DNA from: Lachnospiraceae bacterium
GTDB lineage: Bacteria; Bacillota; Clostridia; Lachnospirales; Lachnospiraceae
Direction: 5' to 3'
NCBI GenBank assembly: GCA_021202575.1
Contig: JAJQCU010000201.1
Location: 5,866-10,996, forward strand
Length of the DNA stretch: 5,131 nucleotides
This document shows, one piece after another, positions 1 through 5,131 of this stretch. Below the pieces are notes generated by a model. The model saw only the letters and a program-made list of their open reading frames with translations, did no database searches and had not been told where the DNA came from. Positions within the stretch are counted from its first letter, which is position 1. Each line of letters starts with the position of its first letter. The position numbers and the translations under genes are program-made.

Positions 1-229
1 CCTTCCGCGGACTGTCGTTGCCGGCAAGATAGGGATGTCTGACGCCCTTTGTCTTTTCCAGAATGGACTGCACCGTGGAATACATACAGTCAAAGTAGGA
101 TCTGGAACGCTCCGCCCGACCTCTGGCATGCTGGAGCTTCACAGTGGAGACAAGCTTCATGGCCTTGGTAATCTGCTGCGTACTCTGTATGCTTGCTTTC
201 CGCTTCTTGATATCACGGGTAGAAGCCAT
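1..229 (-). CDS. atpG: ATP synthase F1 subunit gamma, N-terminal part (cut by window edge)
   Basis: Gamma is the central rotor shaft of F1; it links c-ring rotation to the catalytic sites. The frame opens with ATG at 229-227 and stays open for 76 codons to the window edge. It begins MASTRDIKKRKASIQSTQQ, followed by ITKAMKLVSTVKLQHAR at about residues 20-36. This is the typical N-terminal helix of gamma, which forms half of the coiled coil inside the alpha3beta3 ring. A good ribosome site, AGGGAGG at 240-234, lies 4 nt before the ATG and fixes the start. The gap from the atpA stop is 30 nt, with no promoter or terminator seen, so it is co-transcribed with atpA. The rest of the gene, and the expected atpD and atpC, lie outside the window. 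Identity is near certain from sequence and position. Confidence 0.96.
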   Translation of the reverse strand, partial: MASTRDIKKRKASIQSTQQITKAMKLVSTVKLQHARGRAERSRSYFDCMYSTVQSILEKTKGVRHPYLAGNDSPRK

Positions 230-259
230 AAATCCTCCCTGCCTTTCCGGTTACTGTTA

Positions 260-2320
<2,061 letters not shown>

Positions 2321-2333
<13 letters not shown>

Positions 2334-2875
2334 GTGCTCACACCCATTTCCTTTAAGGTCTCGTCCACCAGACTGTCCTGAATCTCTGTATTGATATTGG
2401 CAGCCACTACCTTGCCCGCGATGGCGCAGGCGACCAGGATCATCTCCTGCTTCACCTCGTCAGCCGCCTTCGCTTTCTCAAGCTCCGCCTCCACATGGGC
2501 TCTGTCCACAATGCGGCGGGCTTCCTCCTTCGCCTCCGCCACAATCTGGCTTTCACTGGCCAGAGCCCTGTTTCTGGCGTCTCTCAGAATTTCGTCAGCT
2601 TCCTTATCGATTTCCGACAGCTTCTGTTCATACTCCGCCTGAAGCCTTTTGGCCTCCTCCTCCGCGGCCGCCGCCGTCGAGAGCTCGTCAGCGATCTTGT
2701 TCTGACGCTTCTCCAGCATGGCCCGCACAGGGTTGAAAAGTAGATAGCTCATCGCAAAGAAGAGCACAAACACGGAAATCAGTGTTAAAGCCGAATCCGT
2801 CAGAAGCTGCAAATCCAGATCAAACAGCCGGGGCTCCATGGTTGTCAGAAGCATACCGCCCGTATACAAATTCAT
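2321..2875 (-). CDS. atpF: ATP synthase Fo subunit b (peripheral stalk)
   Basis: Subunit b forms the peripheral stalk, anchored in the membrane beside subunit a and reaching up to delta. The 184 residues show a short N-terminal segment, one membrane helix at about 27-47 (SALTLISVFVLFFAMSYLLF), and the post-membrane motif NPVRAMLEKRQNKI at 48-61. A long charged Ala/Glu/Lys/Arg-rich coiled-coil tether (about 52-145) and a C-terminal delta-binding part complete it. M8 and M13 are alternative starts, but the strong site AAAGGAGG (2894-2887) sits 11 nt before the first ATG and favours M1. Only one b gene is seen, so a b homodimer is expected rather than the b/b' pair of photosynthetic bacteria. 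The gene follows an 82-nt spacer with a strong hairpin after atpE, and overlaps atpH by 13 nt. Confidence 0.97.
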
Positions 2876-2896
2876 TGATTCCCCTGCCTCCTTTCC

Positions 2897-2941
2897 TTCG
2901 TATGCAGATATCCCGGATTCTGCAACCCTTATGCATACGAA
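2897..2941 (-). repeat. Inverted repeat / mRNA hairpin between atpE and atpF
   Basis: The arms TGCATACGAA (2932-2941) and TTCGTATGCA (2897-2906) are perfect 10-bp complements around a 25-nt interior. Inside it, GGGUU (2928-2924) can pair with AAUCC (2919-2915) over a GCAG loop, giving a two-tier stem in the transcript. The lower arm ends 2 nt before the atpF Shine-Dalgarno. No U run follows the stem, so it is not an intrinsic terminator. Its place after the c gene suggests an mRNA stabiliser or processing site, or a brake on atpF initiation. The structure is seen directly; the role is inferred. Confidence 0.8.
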
Positions 2942-2957
2942 TCGATCCTCGCCAGCC

Positions 2958-3347
<390 letters not shown>

Positions 3348-3363
3348 TCAGAAGCATTCGCGA

Positions 3364-4077
3364 TTATTCATCGCCAATCGCATTGGAAATATAGGTCATC
3401 GTCAGCATGCAGAACACATACGTCTGAATCGCCCCGGAGAACAGGTCGAAATATACATGCAGAGCCGCCGGCCAGATCACCGCGAAAAAAGACAGCAGGC
3501 CGTACACCAGCGCCAGCATACAGGTTCCTGACAGGACGTTCGCGAACAGACGTAAGGAAAGCGAAATCGGCACCGCCACATCGCTGATGATATTGATCGG
3601 CGCCCAGAACGGCCAGGGGTCGCACAGATGCTCCGCCACGCCTTTCATTCCGTTGTACTTGATTCTGTTGGCGTGTATCAGGACAAAGGTCAGCACGCCC
3701 AGCGGCAACGTCACCCCGTAATCCGCCGTGGGCGGACGCAGGCCGAACAGGCCGGAAATATTACAGATCAATATGAAAATAAAGACTGTGCCGATATAAT
3801 TGAGAAAGCCTTTGGCGTGCTTACCCATGCTGCCCTTCACCATGCCGTCCAGCATCTCCACAATCATCTCCGCCGCGTTCTGAAGGCCTCTGGGAATCTC
3901 CTCCGCCTTTTTCATGCGCCGGTTCACCGCAAACGCGAAGCCGATCAGCACCAGCATGACAATCAGCAGGCAGACATGGGTGGTCGTAATCCAGACCGTC
4001 TGACCAAAGACCTGGTAGGAAAACACCCCATGAATCATAAAATCAATATCTTCAGACAGCAGAATTCCCTGTGTCAT
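3364..4077 (-). CDS. atpB: ATP synthase Fo subunit a (ion channel stator)
   Basis: Subunit a provides the two half-channels beside the c ring and the stator arginine that drives ion exchange on the c carboxylate. The 237 residues include membrane segments at about 30-50, 92-111, 120-137, a long re-entrant hairpin about 160-206, and 212-232. The conserved SLSLRLFANVLSG at 172-184 places the essential arginine at R176 (E. coli R210) and the conserved Asn at N180. FDLFSGAIQTYVFCMLTMTYI at 210-230 places Q218 opposite E. coli Q252. E. coli E219 and H245 correspond to T185 and D211 here, so the access-channel residues differ from the H+ enzyme of E. coli. The start overlaps the atpI end by 26 nt and has a full-consensus ribosome site (AAGGAGGT, 4093-4086, spacing 8), consistent with strong translation. 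Confidence 0.98.
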   Translation of the reverse strand: MTQGILLSEDIDFMIHGVFSYQVFGQTVWITTTHVCLLIVMLVLIGFAFAVNRRMKKAEEIPRGLQNAAEMIVEMLDGMVKGSMGKHAKGFLNYIGTVFIFILICNISGLFGLRPPTADYGVTLPLGVLTFVLIHANRIKYNGMKGVAEHLCDPWPFWAPINIISDVAVPISLSLRLFANVLSGTCMLALVYGLLSFFAVIWPAALHVYFDLFSGAIQTYVFCMLTMTYISNAIGDE

Positions 4078-4672
4078 AGGGTTCCACCTCCTTCTCTTTC
4101 AGAAAAGCCCTTCTGTACAGCTTTTCCAGAAGCGGCTCCAGATATGCGCCCGCTTTCAGCCCGAAAATGCCAAACACACAGGCAACAGGGTTTCCGATGC
4201 CTGTCACCATCAGCAAGGCCGAAGCTCCCAGGAACACCAGATACCGCAGAATATTGTGGAAAACCAGCTTCCTCGCGGCTCCCCTTTCCCCCAGGTCCAG
4301 AGCCCTGTCCAAGCTCCAGTACATATGCGCCGCGCCAAAGACCGCCAGCAGTACGCCAACCCACCAGCCCGCCGTGCAGCCCGCGATCCCTCTTAAAAAA
4401 ATCAGGATCACAATCTGTCCCGCCAGACCGTACAACAATGTCCCGGCCATCATGCACAAGAGCGTGGTATTTATTCTTTGCAGCCTCACAGCCAATCCGG
4501 ATTCTGTCTGCCCGGAGGCTGTCTGGTTCACCGTGTCCGTGGAACTGTCCGGCGCCTCTCCTTCCGGCGAAGCTGTCCTTTCCTGTGATACCGTTTCCTC
4601 CGGCGGCGCTGTCCCCAACTCCTTTAATTTCGTCAGGAAGACATTTTTACTCTTTCCGGATCCTGCTGACAT
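4052..4672 (-). CDS. atpI: AtpI-like ATP synthase subunit I with long N-terminal extension
   Basis: AtpI-family proteins are small membrane proteins reported to help c-ring assembly and, with AtpZ, to take part in Mg2+/Ca2+ handling in Bacillus. The chosen ATG (4672-4670) has GGAAGGA (4687-4681) 8 nt upstream and gives 206 residues; in-frame ATGs farther up lack such a site. Four hydrophobic segments at about 70-93, 100-118, 141-158 and 162-179 match the four-helix family fold, and the charged tail ends KEKEVEPYDTGNSAV. Residues 1-60 are unusual: a short basic stretch (KSKNVFLTKLKEL) is followed by an acidic, Ser/Thr/Pro/Glu-rich linker (about 20-60) of disordered character. Typical members are only about 120-130 residues long. 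The gene overlaps atpZ and atpB by 26 nt each. Family membership rests on position and topology, as sequence is poorly conserved. Confidence 0.82.
   Translation of the reverse strand: MSAGSGKSKNVFLTKLKELGTAPPEETVSQERTASPEGEAPDSSTDTVNQTASGQTESGLAVRLQRINTTLLCMMAGTLLYGLAGQIVILIFLRGIAGCTAGWWVGVLLAVFGAAHMYWSLDRALDLGERGAARKLVFHNILRYLVFLGASALLMVTGIGNPVACVFGIFGLKAGAYLEPLLEKLYRRAFLKEKEVEPYDTGNSAV
4086..4093 (-). promoter_or_regulatory. Full-consensus Shine-Dalgarno site of atpB
   Basis: AAGGAGGT, complementary to the 16S rRNA 3' end over eight bases, lies 8 nt before the atpB ATG and inside the atpI reading frame. It can load ribosomes independently as well as those finishing atpI. Confidence 0.88.
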
Positions 4673-4907
4673 AGGGGTTGTCCTTCCGCTCATCCAACTT
4701 CGCGACGGTTCTGACCAGCCTGTAGACATTCCAGGCTCCCGCGGCCGCTCCCACAAAAAATAAAATAATGAAAAAGAATTCCGTTCCCAGACTCCTGTCC
4801 AGAAAAAAGCCGACAGCACAGCACATGGCGATGGGTACCACCATACTGATGCCAAACTGACTGACCATGGAAAGTGCCTGCAGCACGGAATGACTGTTCT
4901 TCTTCAT
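4647..4907 (-). CDS. atpZ: AtpZ family protein (ATPase_gene1 type)
   Basis: This 86-residue two-helix membrane protein is the first gene of the operon. TM1 is about 13-35 and TM2 about 43-63. Between them is the family's usual turn, GFFLDRSLGTE at 33-43, where G33, D37, L40-G41 and T42 are recognisable. A basic, hydrophilic tail (RLVRTVAKLDERKDNPYVSRIRKE in two parts, 63-74 and 75-86) ends it. AtpZ is not part of the core enzyme. With AtpI it has been linked in alkaliphilic Bacillus to divalent cation transport supporting the synthase, but its role here is inferred from family and position. The ATG has only a weak ribosome site (GGA about 7 nt upstream). It overlaps the TGA of a possible upstream small frame (ATGA), so coupling may assist it. 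It overlaps atpI by 26 nt. Confidence 0.88.
   Translation of the reverse strand: MKKNSHSVLQALSMVSQFGISMVVPIAMCCAVGFFLDRSLGTEFFFIILFFVGAAAGAWNVYRLVRTVAKLDERKDNPYVSRIRKE
4681..4687 (-). promoter_or_regulatory. Shine-Dalgarno site of atpI (decides the start)
   Basis: GGAAGGA lies 8 nt before the ATG at 4672 and within the end of atpZ. Other in-frame ATGs upstream, for example at 4693, have no such site. It therefore supports the 206-residue product, with a 26-nt overlap with atpZ. Confidence 0.75.
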
Positions 4908-5005
4908 AAATCGTCCATTCCGCCGCCCTGACCGGCGGCATAAACAACAGAGAATACGCCCTTTGCCGGTGTCCTCTCACAAAAGCCTGTGACGGGCGCT
5001 TTCAC
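4904..5005 (-). CDS. Possible 33-codon leader frame overlapping atpZ by ATGA
   Basis: A frame opens with GTG at 5005 (or TTG at 5008) and runs 33 codons to a TGA whose bases overlap the atpZ ATG (ATGA, 4907-4904). AAGGAG (5018-5013) lies 7 nt before the GTG. The peptide would start MKAPVTGFCERTPAKG and end AAGQGGGMDDL; no domain is recognised. The site, spacing and stop overlap look like translational coupling, and atpZ itself has a poor ribosome site. Against it, a start site for the promoter at 5047-5019 would fall near 5012, so AAGGAG would be absent from that transcript. A frame of this length is also not rare by chance. It may be spurious. Confidence 0.25.
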   Translation of the reverse strand: MKAPVTGFCERTPAKGVFSVVYAAGQGGGMDDL

Positions 5006-5012
5006 CAATTTG
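4908..5012 (-). promoter_or_regulatory. Structured 5' leader of the atp operon
   Basis: About 105 nt separate the predicted transcription start from atpZ. In RNA sense, GCGCCC (4999-4994) can pair with GGGCGU (4961-4956), enclosing the perfect hairpin UCACA/UGUGA (4992-4988 with 4981-4977). GGUG (5006-5003) can pair with CACC (4971-4968), which would make a pseudoknot with the first helix. A final hairpin GCCGCC/GGCGGC (4939-4934 with 4927-4922; loop GGUCAG) ends 14 nt before the atpZ ATG. ACCGGC (4970-4965) also matches GCCGGU (4936-4931), and this would break both the CACC helix and the final hairpin. No U run follows, so any control would act on translation. No known riboswitch was recognised; short GC-rich helices can arise by chance. 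Confidence 0.4.
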
Positions 5013-5018
5013 CTCCTT

Positions 5019-5047
5019 ATTATACCGGCTTTCCCCCTGTGTGTCCA
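5019..5047 (-). promoter_or_regulatory. Sigma-A-type promoter of the atp operon
   Basis: TGGACA (5047-5042; 5 of 6 to the -35 consensus), a 17-bp spacer, then a perfect TATAAT (5024-5019). Transcription would start near 5013-5011, giving a leader of about 105 nt to atpZ. It is the best promoter in the window and lies directly upstream of the first atp gene. The flanking AT-rich DNA may act as an UP element. Confidence 0.85.
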
Positions 5048-5049
5048 GT

Positions 5050-5067
5050 GAAATTTCCATTAATTTC
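5050..5067 (-). promoter_or_regulatory. AT-rich dyad just upstream of the -35 box
   Basis: GAAATT (5067-5062) and AATTTC (5055-5050) form a perfect 6-bp inverted repeat with a 6-bp spacer, at about -38 to -55 from the expected start. It could be an UP element for the polymerase alpha C-terminal domains or an operator. In the remaining upstream DNA to 5131 I see no gene or clear site. Confidence 0.35.
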
Positions 5068-5131
5068 TTTCAACCCGTTACTATTCACAGCCGACTTGGG
5101 AGATATAAACAGGCTCGTCAAGCGTATTGTG

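Noticed and set aside
3628..4674. Long plus-strand frame of 348 codons
   Set aside because: It lies antisense to atpB and atpI. It is rich in Pro, Arg, His and Ser without any domain, has no good ribosome site, and is explained by the codon use of the real genes opposite.
4922..4939. GC-rich hairpin before atpZ as an intrinsic terminator or attenuator
   Set aside because: No run of U follows the stem; the next bases are GGAAUGGACGAUUU. It is kept only as a leader structure.
4690..4980. Minus-strand 96-codon frame starting upstream of atpZ
   Set aside because: It overlaps atpZ in another frame, has no recognisable domain and no good ribosome site, and AtpZ is clearly recognisable in the competing frame.
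5101..5121. TTGACG (5121-5116) with TATATC as a second promoter
   Set aside because: The spacing between the two is only about 8 bp, and no -10-like hexamer lies 16-18 bp after TTGACG.

Overview
The window holds most of one bacterial F1Fo ATP synthase operon. All genes lie on the minus strand, so transcription runs from high to low coordinates. In transcription order they are atpZ, atpI, atpB (subunit a), atpE (c), atpF (b), atpH (delta), atpA (alpha) and the first 76 codons of atpG (gamma). The genes expected next, atpD (beta) and atpC (epsilon), lie beyond base 1. No mobile element, CRISPR array, tRNA or rRNA was seen, and plus-strand reading frames are shadows of the atp genes.

The gene order atpZ-I-B-E-F-H-A-G, the consensus Shine-Dalgarno sites (AAGGAGG type), the moderately high GC content and the c-subunit sequence suggest a Firmicute of class Clostridia. 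It is probably Lachnospiraceae-like; this is family-level recognition and no search was run. The c subunit carries the ligand set known from Na+-translocating rings (Q30, V61, E63, T64, T65, Y68). The enzyme is therefore probably Na+-coupled, which would suit an anaerobe using a sodium motive force.

Layout: 5131-5048 is upstream DNA with an AT-rich dyad. 5047-5019 is a near-consensus sigma-A promoter (TGGACA, 17 bp, TATAAT). About 5012-4908 is a leader of roughly 100 nt with competing RNA helices and a possible 33-codon reading frame that overlaps atpZ by ATGA. 4907-3364 holds atpZ, atpI and atpB, joined by two overlaps of 26 nt each. 3363-3210 is a 154-nt gap before atpE with a possible weak internal promoter. 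3209-2958 is atpE. 2957-2876 is a gap containing a strong hairpin. 2875-1 holds atpF, atpH, atpA and atpG, tightly packed.

The products work together as one machine. AtpZ and AtpI are small membrane accessory proteins, a and the c ring form the ion path, b and delta form the peripheral stalk, and alpha and gamma belong to the F1 motor. atpE is the only gene set apart by long spacers on both sides, which fits its need for many more copies per complex. This is a largely ordinary operon. The parts worth a second look are the leader, the hairpin after atpE, the ion specificity and the N-terminal extension of AtpI.
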